A DNA stretch of 19,975 nucleotides from positions 1 to 19,975 of the forward strand of contig JAEUQE010000119.1 in assembly GCA_016789785.1 (NCBI GenBank), written 5' to 3'. The translations under genes were made by a program, and so were the position numbers. This DNA comes from Bryobacterales bacterium (GTDB lineage: Bacteria; Acidobacteriota; Terriglobia; Bryobacterales; Bryobacteraceae). Below, piece after piece: positions 14,558-19,975 of the stretch. The notes beneath the pieces were generated by a model. It had not been told where the DNA came from and searched no databases. It was given only the letters and a program-made list of their open reading frames with translations. Every line of letters begins with the position of its first letter. Position 1 is the first letter of the stretch.

Positions 14558-15607
14558 ATGCCGAAGTATGCAGTCCTTTCGATTTTGGCGCTGAGCATGC
14601 TCGCCCCGGATGCGAGAGCGCAGTTTCCGGCCGTGCCGTTGGGCGCACCGGGAACCGCGGGAGCAACCCAGCAACTGAACACCACGTCGCCTCAAGGGCC
14701 GGGTGACCGGGGTGTGCAAACGAATCCCGGAACGCCGGGGTCAACAACGCCAGGATCGGCAGTACCGGGTTTGTCCTCGCCTGGAACAGCGCCGGGAACG
14801 CAGGGAACGCCAGTTCCAGGTGGAACGGCACCAGCGGCGGCTTCGCGCCCGAACAACTCGACAGGAACTCCGGCTGGTGGTGGTCCGTCAGGTACTTCCA
14901 GCGAGCCGGCCAGCGCTGCGGGTTCAACTTCTACCAAGGCCGAACCGCCGAAGCTGAGTGGTCCGGATGCAAGCGGACCGGGCCTTTACGCCACGATGGT
15001 CACATCCATGGGGATCATCCGCTTCAAACTCTTCGAGATGGAGACGCCACTGACTACGAAGAACTTCGTGGATCTGTGCCTTGGCCGCAAGGCATGGCGC
15101 GATCCCACCACGCAGCGGAGCATGCGAAAGCCTCTGATTCCGGGTACGACGTTCCACCGCGTGATCCCGGCGTTCATGATTCAGGGTGGGGATCCGAGCG
15201 CGACGGGTAGAGGCGACGTTGGGTTCGTGACACCGGATGAGTTCCGGCAGGACCTGGTCTTTGACAGACCCGGCCGAGTCGCGATGGCACATGCGGGGAT
15301 TGGGACAGCGGCATCGCAGTTCTTCGTCACGGAGGCTGAGGCGCCTTGGCTCAATGGCAAGTACACGGTCTTCGGCCAGGTGGTGGAAGGGATGGATGTG
15401 GTGAAAGCCATCGCGCGTGTGCCGAAAGACGGCGATGATAAGCCTCTGAAGCCGGTGACCATCGTGAAAGTGACCTTCGAGCGGGAAGGCCCTCCTCCGC
15501 CAAACGCACCGGAAGGACGGGCGCCCATGAAGAAGTCCAACACGGGTGCGGCCAAGCCAGTTCCTTCGGCGTCGCGACCTGCCACTCCGGCCTTGAAGAA
15601 AAAATAA
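14558..15607 (+). CDS. Secreted cyclophilin-type peptidyl-prolyl isomerase with long low-complexity linker
   Basis: A foldase that isomerises Xaa-Pro bonds, here exported by a signal peptide (MPKYAVLSILALSMLAPDARAQ). Residues about 23-140 are a Gly/Pro/Thr/Ser/Ala-rich linker with repeated TPG/PGT units. The cyclophilin domain spans about 143-312: FHRVIPAFMIQGGDP (F199, H200, R201, with the catalytic Arg), MAHAGIGTAASQFFVT and APWLNGKYTVFGQVVEGMDVV. The usual MANAGPGTNGSQFF reads MAHAGIGTAASQFF here. A basic, Pro-rich tail ends in LKKK. The start is fixed by an in-frame TGA immediately upstream of the ATG. Function is confident; the linker may span peptidoglycan or attach the enzyme in the envelope (inference). 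Confidence 0.93.
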   Translation: MPKYAVLSILALSMLAPDARAQFPAVPLGAPGTAGATQQLNTTSPQGPGDRGVQTNPGTPGSTTPGSAVPGLSSPGTAPGTQGTPVPGGTAPAAASRPNNSTGTPAGGGPSGTSSEPASAAGSTSTKAEPPKLSGPDASGPGLYATMVTSMGIIRFKLFEMETPLTTKNFVDLCLGRKAWRDPTTQRSMRKPLIPGTTFHRVIPAFMIQGGDPSATGRGDVGFVTPDEFRQDLVFDRPGRVAMAHAGIGTAASQFFVTEAEAPWLNGKYTVFGQVVEGMDVVKAIARVPKDGDDKPLKPVTIVKVTFEREGPPPPNAPEGRAPMKKSNTGAAKPVPSASRPATPALKKK

Positions 15608-15836
15608 GCAACTTCTCCAACCGGTCTCCCGCCTGTGGGACTACCCGCCAAACGCGATGGCCCGACCCGACGCTCATGACCAGAGCAAGACGCTGGCGGT
15701 GCCTTCCTTACAGTTGGAATCGGTGACGTCCTCCTCGTCCTGCTCGCTCCCCGGCAGCAGGTTCGTGGGTCATGGTCAGACTCGGGAGGGCGTCACGATC
15801 TCACGGTACATCGCACACATGGAAGAGTCCATGCCG

Positions 15837-15865
15837 TTGTCAACTGTGCGGTATCCGGCGCTAAT
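15837..15865 (+). promoter_or_regulatory. Possible sigma-70 promoter before the hairpin cluster
   Basis: TTGTCA (15837-15842), 17-bp spacer, GCTAAT (15860-15865): 5/6 and 4/6 matches with ideal spacing. A transcript from about 15872 would run straight into the hairpin series and toward flaG. Confidence 0.35.
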
Positions 15866-15905
15866 CGCGATCAAGCCGGAAACCAGTCTCTTCATCCGGT
15901 CACCG

Positions 15906-15924
15906 GCAACCGGAGCCCGGTTGC
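15906..15924. repeat. Hairpin GCAACCGG-agc-CCGGTTGC
   Basis: A perfect 8-bp inverted repeat with a 3-nt loop. Directly after it CGGCC and GGCCG (15924-15942) could form another short stem. Confidence 0.55.
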
Positions 15925-15951
15925 GGCCAAGAACGATCGGCCGTTTATGCA

Positions 15952-15992
15952 CGCAAGCTCAATCTCTTGCACGGCGAGGTGTCTGGCTTGCG
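15952..15992. repeat. Inverted repeat CGCAAGC / GCTTGCG
   Basis: The 7-bp perfect arms at 15952-15958 and 15986-15992 enclose 27 nt that can pair weakly inside (CAC/GTG). It is part of the hairpin series between the cyclophilin gene and flaG. Confidence 0.45.
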
Positions 15993-16045
15993 AACAACCG
16001 GCAGAGTCCGCGCCCGGCCTGCATATCCCCCAAGGGTTGTTAGTA

Positions 16046-16070
16046 GGGTTGGTATGAGAGTTACCAACCC
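16046..16070. repeat. Strong hairpin GGGTTGGTA-N7-TACCAACCC
   Basis: A perfect 9-bp stem with a 7-nt loop (TGAGAGT), ending 26 bp before the sigma-28 -35 element. No T-tract follows. It could be the 3' hairpin of an upstream RNA, or a dyad operator for a regulator of the flagellar promoter. Confidence 0.6.
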
Positions 16071-16096
16071 ATTCGTCCCCGTGGGACGTCCTCAAT

Positions 16097-16123
16097 TCAA
16101 GGGCACGAGAGAATTGCCGATGA
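16097..16123 (+). promoter_or_regulatory. Sigma-28 (FliA/RpoF) flagellar promoter
   Basis: TCAAG (16097-16101), 14 nt, then GCCGATGA (16116-16123). This fits the sigma-28 pattern (TAAA/TCAAG at -35, GCCGATAA at -10, 14-15 bp spacing). Transcription should start near 16130, about 34 nt before flaG. The late-flagellar nature of the two downstream genes agrees with it. Confidence 0.75.
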
Positions 16124-16131
16124 GACTAATC

Positions 16132-16150
16132 GAGAGTGGGAATCACTCTC
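16132..16150 (+). promoter_or_regulatory. 5'-leader hairpin with GGA loop, candidate CsrA site
   Basis: GAGAGTG (16132-16138) pairs perfectly with CACTCTC (16144-16150); the 5-nt loop is GGAAT. The flaG Shine-Dalgarno GGAG (16154-16157) and another GGA (16160-16162) follow at once. GGA in a hairpin loop plus GGA in the ribosome binding site is the arrangement CsrA recognises in flagellar leaders such as Bacillus hag. Confidence 0.45.
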
Positions 16151-16163
16151 CTTGGAGTCGGAT

Positions 16164-16445
16164 ATGGATACCGGATCGATCAACCCGGTGACTTTCGCGT
16201 TGGCTGCCTCGCTGTCCCAAAACCAACCGGCAGAGCGCAGAGCGGAACAACGTGAAATCATCAAGGCAGTCCAGGCACTGAACGGGGCCGAATTCTTCGG
16301 CCAAAACCAGGAACTCCAATTCACGTTGGATCGAGAAACGAAACGTCCCGTCCTCAAGATCGTGGACCGGCAGACCGGAGAGGTCGTCGCCCAAGTCCCG
16401 CCTGAGCACATTCTCAAGCTCGCGCGTCAGATTGAAGGGAGATAG
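16164..16445 (+). CDS. flaG: FlaG family flagellar protein
   Basis: A 93-residue protein. The C-terminal half, about residues 50-90 (LQFTLDRETKRPVLKIVDRQTGEVVAQVPPEHILKLARQI), is the conserved FlaG domain, whose members influence flagellar filament length. The N-terminal half is variable and polar, as usual. The ATG at 16164 is preceded by GGAG with 6-nt spacing; a TTG four codons earlier overlaps that ribosome binding site and is unlikely. It is the first gene after a sigma-28 promoter and is followed by fliS 10 bp downstream. Neither flagellin nor fliD is in the window. Confident. Confidence 0.9.
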   Translation: MDTGSINPVTFALAASLSQNQPAERRAEQREIIKAVQALNGAEFFGQNQELQFTLDRETKRPVLKIVDRQTGEVVAQVPPEHILKLARQIEGR

Positions 16446-16455
16446 ACTCTCACAA

Positions 16456-16875
16456 ATGTCTTACAGCGCTTACCTGGAAACTCAAGTATTGTCTGCAAGC
16501 CCAGTCGAACTGATCGCCTTGATGTACCGAGGCTCGATCGGATTTCTTGAGTCGGCGCGAATTCATCTCGCTACCGGTGACATCGCCGCTCGCTCGTCCG
16601 ACGTCAGCCGAGCGTGTGGGCTCATCGGTGAACTCGCACAGTCGGTGAGTGATTTGCCCGATCCCGAGTTTGCTAACCAGTTACGGGAGCTCTATGGCTA
16701 CATACTGCTGCGCGTTCAGGAGGGCAACTTCCATCAGACCGACGCCCCGTTAGCGGAAGCGATTCGCCTCCTCAATACGCTACTAGAGGGATGGCAAGAA
16801 ATCGATGGCAATCCGCACAGGATAGACAGCAGCGTCAGACCCGAAGAACATCAGCCTCTGCAATACTCTTTCTAG
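16456..16875 (+). CDS. fliS: Flagellar export chaperone FliS
   Basis: FliS binds the disordered C-terminus of flagellin in the cytoplasm and delivers it to the export apparatus. The 139-residue protein begins MSYSAYLETQVLSASPVELIALMYRG, the typical FliS start (family: Y...Q..TASPEELILMLYDG), and is a four-helix bundle by pattern. I chose the ATG at 16456 by family alignment. An upstream in-frame TTG at 16432 lies inside flaG. AGGGAGA overlaps the end of flaG, 13 nt before the ATG, with a small GAGA/TCTC hairpin between that may bring it closer. It should share the sigma-28 transcript with flaG. Confident. Confidence 0.9.
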   Translation: MSYSAYLETQVLSASPVELIALMYRGSIGFLESARIHLATGDIAARSSDVSRACGLIGELAQSVSDLPDPEFANQLRELYGYILLRVQEGNFHQTDAPLAEAIRLLNTLLEGWQEIDGNPHRIDSSVRPEEHQPLQYSF

Positions 16876-16930
16876 CCTGCCTAACGGCAGCATCCGTACG
16901 CGACCAGCCGAGGCGTCCAGACCTCCACGC

Positions 16931-16936
16931 TACAAT
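16931..16936 (+). promoter_or_regulatory. -10 element of mutL (TACAAT)
   Basis: TACAAT ends exactly 7 nt before the mutL ATG at 16944, so the RNA would start at the A of the start codon. No -35 is clear and there is no Shine-Dalgarno. It separates mutL from the sigma-28-driven fliS. Confidence 0.5.
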
Positions 16937-16943
16937 TGACCCA

Positions 16944-18923
16944 ATGGGCCGCATCCAAGTCCTCTCCGACGATCTCGCCAATAAGATCGCAGCCGGGGAG
17001 GTGGTGGAACGGCCAGCCTCCGTCGTCAAGGAACTCCTGGAAAACTCGCTGGATGCCGGCGCAAGCAGCCTTCGCATCGACGTCGAGGCCGGCGGCCGCC
17101 GCTTGATCCGCATCGCCGACGATGGCAGCGGCATGCTTCGGGACGACGCACTGCTCGCCTTCGAACGCCACGCCACCAGCAAAATCCGCCAGACTCGCGA
17201 CCTGTTCGCCATCTCGACTCTCGGTTTCCGCGGCGAAGCCCTGCCCTCCATTGCCTCCGTCTCACGCCTCACGCTCGATACACGATCGGCCGAAGAGCAC
17301 ACCGGCAGTCATATCGAAATCGCCGGCGGTAAGATTCTACGCTACGACGAAGCGGCTTTCCCCACGGGCACCACCATCGCCGTCCGCGACCTGTTCTTCA
17401 ATGTCCCTGCGCGCCGCAAGTTCCTCCGTTCGGAGCAGACCGAGCTTGCGCACATCGCCTCCCTGGTCACCCACTACAGCCTCGCGCATCCCGACAAAAG
17501 TTTCGAACTTCGCCACAACAACAATGAATTGCTGAACGTGACACCCGTCGGGACCCTGCGCGAGCGCGTTTACCAGGTGTTCGGAAGCCGTGCGCTGGAG
17601 GATCTGGTGGAAGTGGAAGGCGTGCGCCGCGACATGCCGGTGGAAGCCGATGAGAACGGTGAGCCCGCGCCTCCGGAGTTCTTCGAGTTGAGTGGCTTCG
17701 TCTCGCGTCCACAAATCCAGAAGTCGAATCGCAACAGCATCTTTCTGTTCGTGAATCGCCGCCTGATTCGCGACAAGTTGCTGATGCATGCGCTCACCGC
17801 GGCCTACCACAATCTGATTCCGCCCAACGCGTTCCCCTTCGCGCTGATGTTTCTCGATTGCGGCGCCGAGGAAGTCGACGTCAACGTGCACCCGTCGAAG
17901 ACCGAGGTCCGCTTTCGCCGCGGCTCCTTCGTGCATGACTTCGTGCGTGACGCGATTCGCGATGTCCTCACACGCAGCCGTCCCGTCTCCAGCGTGCCCA
18001 TGCGCGAGACACCGCAGGCCGCCGCAGATCTACCCTACTCCGAGTTCACGCAAGGGATCGAGAATCAGCGGTTCGAGGACAGCCAGTTTCGAGAACCTCC
18101 CCTGACGCAAGAGCAAGCGGCGCAACTCCCCGAGTTTGTGCTGCGGCCGCACCAGTCGCCATCGCCGCGCTTCGATTTCAGCGGCCCCGCGATTGATCTC
18201 TATGCGAGTACGCCCGCAGCCACACCTGAAGTTCTCCCGCAGCCGGCGCAAACGAACGCAGCGCCGCTCCGCCTGCGCATTCCCGACACACACGGCGCGT
18301 TCCCTCGCGAAGCCATTCTCGATGCGCCGCCCACAATGGAAGCGCTTGCCGATCTTCGCCCGCTCGGCCAATTGCAGGATTCGTTCATCATTGCGGCTTC
18401 GCGCGACGGACTCTGGATCATCGACCAGCACGTCGCTCATGAGCGCATTCTCTTCGAGAAGGTGCTGAAGCAGCGCGCGGCGGGCAAAGTGGAGATGCAA
18501 AACCTGCTGATGCCGCTGATCCTGGAACTCACCGCGGGTCAACTCATCGAATACGAGCGCATTCGCGAGGAACTGCTCGCCATCGGCTTCGACACCGAAC
18601 TCTACGGGTCGCGGACAATTGCCGTGAAGTCGGCGCCGGCCGCGGTTGGCGCTGCCGACACCGAGCGCCTCATCTTCGAGATCCTGGAGATCGCCGAAAG
18701 CGAGATGCGCCGCGTCTCACTCGAAGACTTGCGCCGCGGCATGGCTGCATCGATTGCCTGCCGCGCGGCCATCAAGATCAACATGCGGCTCGATCCGGCG
18801 AAGATTGACTATCTGCTCCGCGAACTCGCGCAAACCGAGTATCCAATGAGTTGCCCGCATGGCAGACCAGTGGCGCTACGCTACGCCATCCGGGATATCC
18901 TGAAGGGATTTCACAGGATCTGA
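16944..18923 (+). CDS. mutL: DNA mismatch repair protein MutL (endonuclease type)
   Basis: A mismatch-repair ATPase that couples MutS recognition to strand removal. From the ATG at 16944 it has 659 residues. The GHKL ATPase motifs are KELLENSLDAGA (E30, N34), ADDGSGM, ATSKI and LGFRGEALPSIASVS. A Pro/Ala-rich linker follows, then the dimerisation/endonuclease domain. The nuclease motifs are DQHV-AH-E-RILF-E (494-505, where the consensus is DQHA-X2-E-X4-E), ACRAAIK (605-611) and CPHGRP (637-642), so this MutL should nick DNA itself, as in bacteria that lack MutH. An open in-frame extension back to 16791 lies within fliS and precedes the TACAAT box, so it is rejected. The next gene begins 3 bp after its stop. 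Confidence 0.96.
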   Translation: MGRIQVLSDDLANKIAAGEVVERPASVVKELLENSLDAGASSLRIDVEAGGRRLIRIADDGSGMLRDDALLAFERHATSKIRQTRDLFAISTLGFRGEALPSIASVSRLTLDTRSAEEHTGSHIEIAGGKILRYDEAAFPTGTTIAVRDLFFNVPARRKFLRSEQTELAHIASLVTHYSLAHPDKSFELRHNNNELLNVTPVGTLRERVYQVFGSRALEDLVEVEGVRRDMPVEADENGEPAPPEFFELSGFVSRPQIQKSNRNSIFLFVNRRLIRDKLLMHALTAAYHNLIPPNAFPFALMFLDCGAEEVDVNVHPSKTEVRFRRGSFVHDFVRDAIRDVLTRSRPVSSVPMRETPQAAADLPYSEFTQGIENQRFEDSQFREPPLTQEQAAQLPEFVLRPHQSPSPRFDFSGPAIDLYASTPAATPEVLPQPAQTNAAPLRLRIPDTHGAFPREAILDAPPTMEALADLRPLGQLQDSFIIAASRDGLWIIDQHVAHERILFEKVLKQRAAGKVEMQNLLMPLILELTAGQLIEYERIREELLAIGFDTELYGSRTIAVKSAPAAVGAADTERLIFEILEIAESEMRRVSLEDLRRGMAASIACRAAIKINMRLDPAKIDYLLRELAQTEYPMSCPHGRPVALRYAIRDILKGFHRI

Positions 18924-18926
18924 ACC

Positions 18927-19975
18927 ATGCGATTGCTCCTTCTACTGCCCCTTTGTCTGCTGGCGCAAGACCGCCCTGTTCCGCCTCCGGGCGTGCCCGT
19001 TTCCGATGCCGATCGCGCCGAACTCTCGCGCGGGCTGGAGCAACTCTCCGCCGCCTGCGACCGGATCAAAGATCACGCGCTCGCGCCCGACGTGCTCATC
19101 TATCGCGAAGCGGTGCGCTATGCGCTCACCCACAATGAATTCTTCAAGCCCGACGAAATCGGCAAGGCGAAGACGCTTCTCAAGCAAGGCATGGATCGCG
19201 CGGAGTTGCTCGCGAAAGGACAAGCGCCATGGGATACCGCAACCGGATTGGTGGTGCGCGGCTATCGTTCCCGGATCGACCACAGCATTCAGCCCTACGG
19301 CCTCGTGATTCCCGATCGCGGTTCTCCGAAGACTCGCAACTGGCGCCTCGACGCATGGTTTCACGGCCGTAACGAAACGCTCAGCGAAGTGAACTTCCTC
19401 AGCGAGCGGCAGACACGCCCCGGCGAGTTCACGCCACCCGATGCGATCGTGCTCCATCTCTATGGGCGATACTGCAACGCAAACAAATTCGCTGGTGAAG
19501 TGGATCTATTCGAAGCGCTCACCAGCGTGAAGAAGCACTATCGAATCGACGAGAATCGCATTGCGGTACGAGGCTTCAGCATGGGTGGTGCGGCCGCCTG
19601 GCATATCGCCGCGCATCATGCGGGCCTCTGGTTTGCCGCGGCGCCGGGTGCGGGATTCAGCGAGTCCGCCGAGTTCCTCAACCTCGCCAAGGATCCCGTC
19701 CAGCCATCATGGTTTGAGAAGAAGCTCTGGCGCATGTACGACGCGACCGAGTATGCGATGAACTTCTTCAATCTGCCCTTGATCGCCTACAGCGGCGAAA
19801 TCGACCGGCAGAAACAGGCCGCCGATATCATGGCGCGTTATCTCGATAAGGAAGGCATCCCGCTGACGCACATCATCGGCCCACAAACACCGCATCGCTA
19901 TCATCCCGATTCGAAAATCGAGATTGACCGCCGCCTGGATCTGCTTGCCGAGCGCGGCCGCGAGCGCTTCCCACG
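18927..19975 (+). CDS. Secreted alpha/beta hydrolase, prolyl-oligopeptidase-like (3'-truncated)
   Basis: The frame runs to the window end (349 codons visible, no stop). A signal peptide (MRLLLLLPLCLLAQ) is followed by a helical N-terminal part and then an alpha/beta-hydrolase domain. The nucleophile elbow is RGFSMGGAAAW (GXSXG, Ser at about residue 216). The acid may be the Asp in YSGEIDRQKQAA and the His the one in TPHRYHPDS. This resembles the large family of secreted prolyl-oligopeptidase-like hydrolases abundant in Solibacter-type acidobacteria, whose substrates are mostly unknown. The ATG is 3 bp after the mutL stop, so the two are probably co-transcribed. The fold is confident; peptidase versus esterase activity is open. 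Confidence 0.82.
   Translation, partial: MRLLLLLPLCLLAQDRPVPPPGVPVSDADRAELSRGLEQLSAACDRIKDHALAPDVLIYREAVRYALTHNEFFKPDEIGKAKTLLKQGMDRAELLAKGQAPWDTATGLVVRGYRSRIDHSIQPYGLVIPDRGSPKTRNWRLDAWFHGRNETLSEVNFLSERQTRPGEFTPPDAIVLHLYGRYCNANKFAGEVDLFEALTSVKKHYRIDENRIAVRGFSMGGAAAWHIAAHHAGLWFAAAPGAGFSESAEFLNLAKDPVQPSWFEKKLWRMYDATEYAMNFFNLPLIAYSGEIDRQKQAADIMARYLDKEGIPLTHIIGPQTPHRYHPDSKIEIDRRLDLLAERGRERFP

Larger units (their letters stand above)
15608..16151. other. Non-coding, hairpin-rich region upstream of flaG
   Basis: About 540 bp with no convincing gene. A 128-codon open frame (15657-16043) has no recognisable domain or codon character. The region holds a sigma-70-like promoter (15837-15865), three strong inverted repeats (15906-15924, 15952-15992, 16046-16070), a sigma-28 promoter (16097-16123) and a hairpin next to the flaG Shine-Dalgarno. 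It may encode a structured RNA. Confidence 0.5.

Noticed and set aside
15657..16043. 128-codon plus-strand open frame in the gap before flaG
   Set aside because: Ser/Arg/Pro-rich text without domain, signal peptide or ribosome binding site, and it crosses several strong hairpins; more likely non-coding.
16791..16943. Longer mutL start inside fliS
   Set aside because: MutL family proteins begin a few residues before QVLxxxxANKIAAGEV, and the -10 box lies between the two starts.
1..19975. tRNA genes, CRISPR array, insertion sequences or prophage
   Set aside because: No TpsiC-like conserved arm in a cloverleaf context, no regularly spaced repeats, and no transposase, integrase or phage-like protein were seen.

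Overview
The window looks like a chromosomal segment of a GC-rich, Gram-negative bacterium, most likely an acidobacterium of the Solibacter/Bryobacter type. This is inferred from gene content and protein style (secreted carbohydrate and lipid enzymes, an endonuclease-type MutL, a 4Fe-4S-type PurF, outer-membrane barrels); no rRNA or other phylogenetic marker was available to test it. I see no prophage, insertion sequence, CRISPR array or tRNA.

Layout. (1) 1-4326, plus strand: three overlapping genes, namely a 5'-truncated FtsX/MacB-type permease, a LolA-fold lipoprotein-sorting-like protein and an outer-membrane beta-barrel. Together they look like an inner membrane-periplasm-outer membrane export route. 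(2) 4327-6208, plus: a structured intergenic stretch, a possible leaderless 54-codon ORF, then ATPase and permease of a NitT/TauT (SsuBC-like) importer with no substrate-binding protein nearby. (3) 6298-8120, minus: purF and a small stand-alone UvrD/PcrA-type Tudor protein. (4) 8253-8897, plus: a classical LolA. (5) 8921-14535, minus: a CE15-like glucuronoyl esterase, a PduO-type cobalamin adenosyltransferase, an OlsF-like bifunctional acyltransferase split between two frames, and a CpdB/UshA-type periplasmic nucleotidase. (6) 14558-15607, plus: a secreted cyclophilin with a long low-complexity linker. (7) 15608-16151: a hairpin-rich gap carrying a very good sigma-28 promoter. (8) 16164-19975, plus: flaG, fliS, mutL and the first part of a secreted alpha/beta hydrolase.

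Two regulatory themes stand out. First, several genes have a TANNNT -10 box (often extended, TGnTAnnnT) only 5-9 nt before the start codon, which implies leaderless mRNAs. The clearest case is a 22-bp divergent spacer (14536-14557) in which overlapping -10 boxes appear to serve both genes. Second, flaG-fliS has a sigma-28 promoter matching TCAAG-N14-GCCGAT, followed by a hairpin with GGA in its loop and a GGA-containing Shine-Dalgarno, the layout expected of a CsrA target. Upstream lies a run of hairpins behind its own sigma-70-like promoter, which could be an undescribed small RNA.
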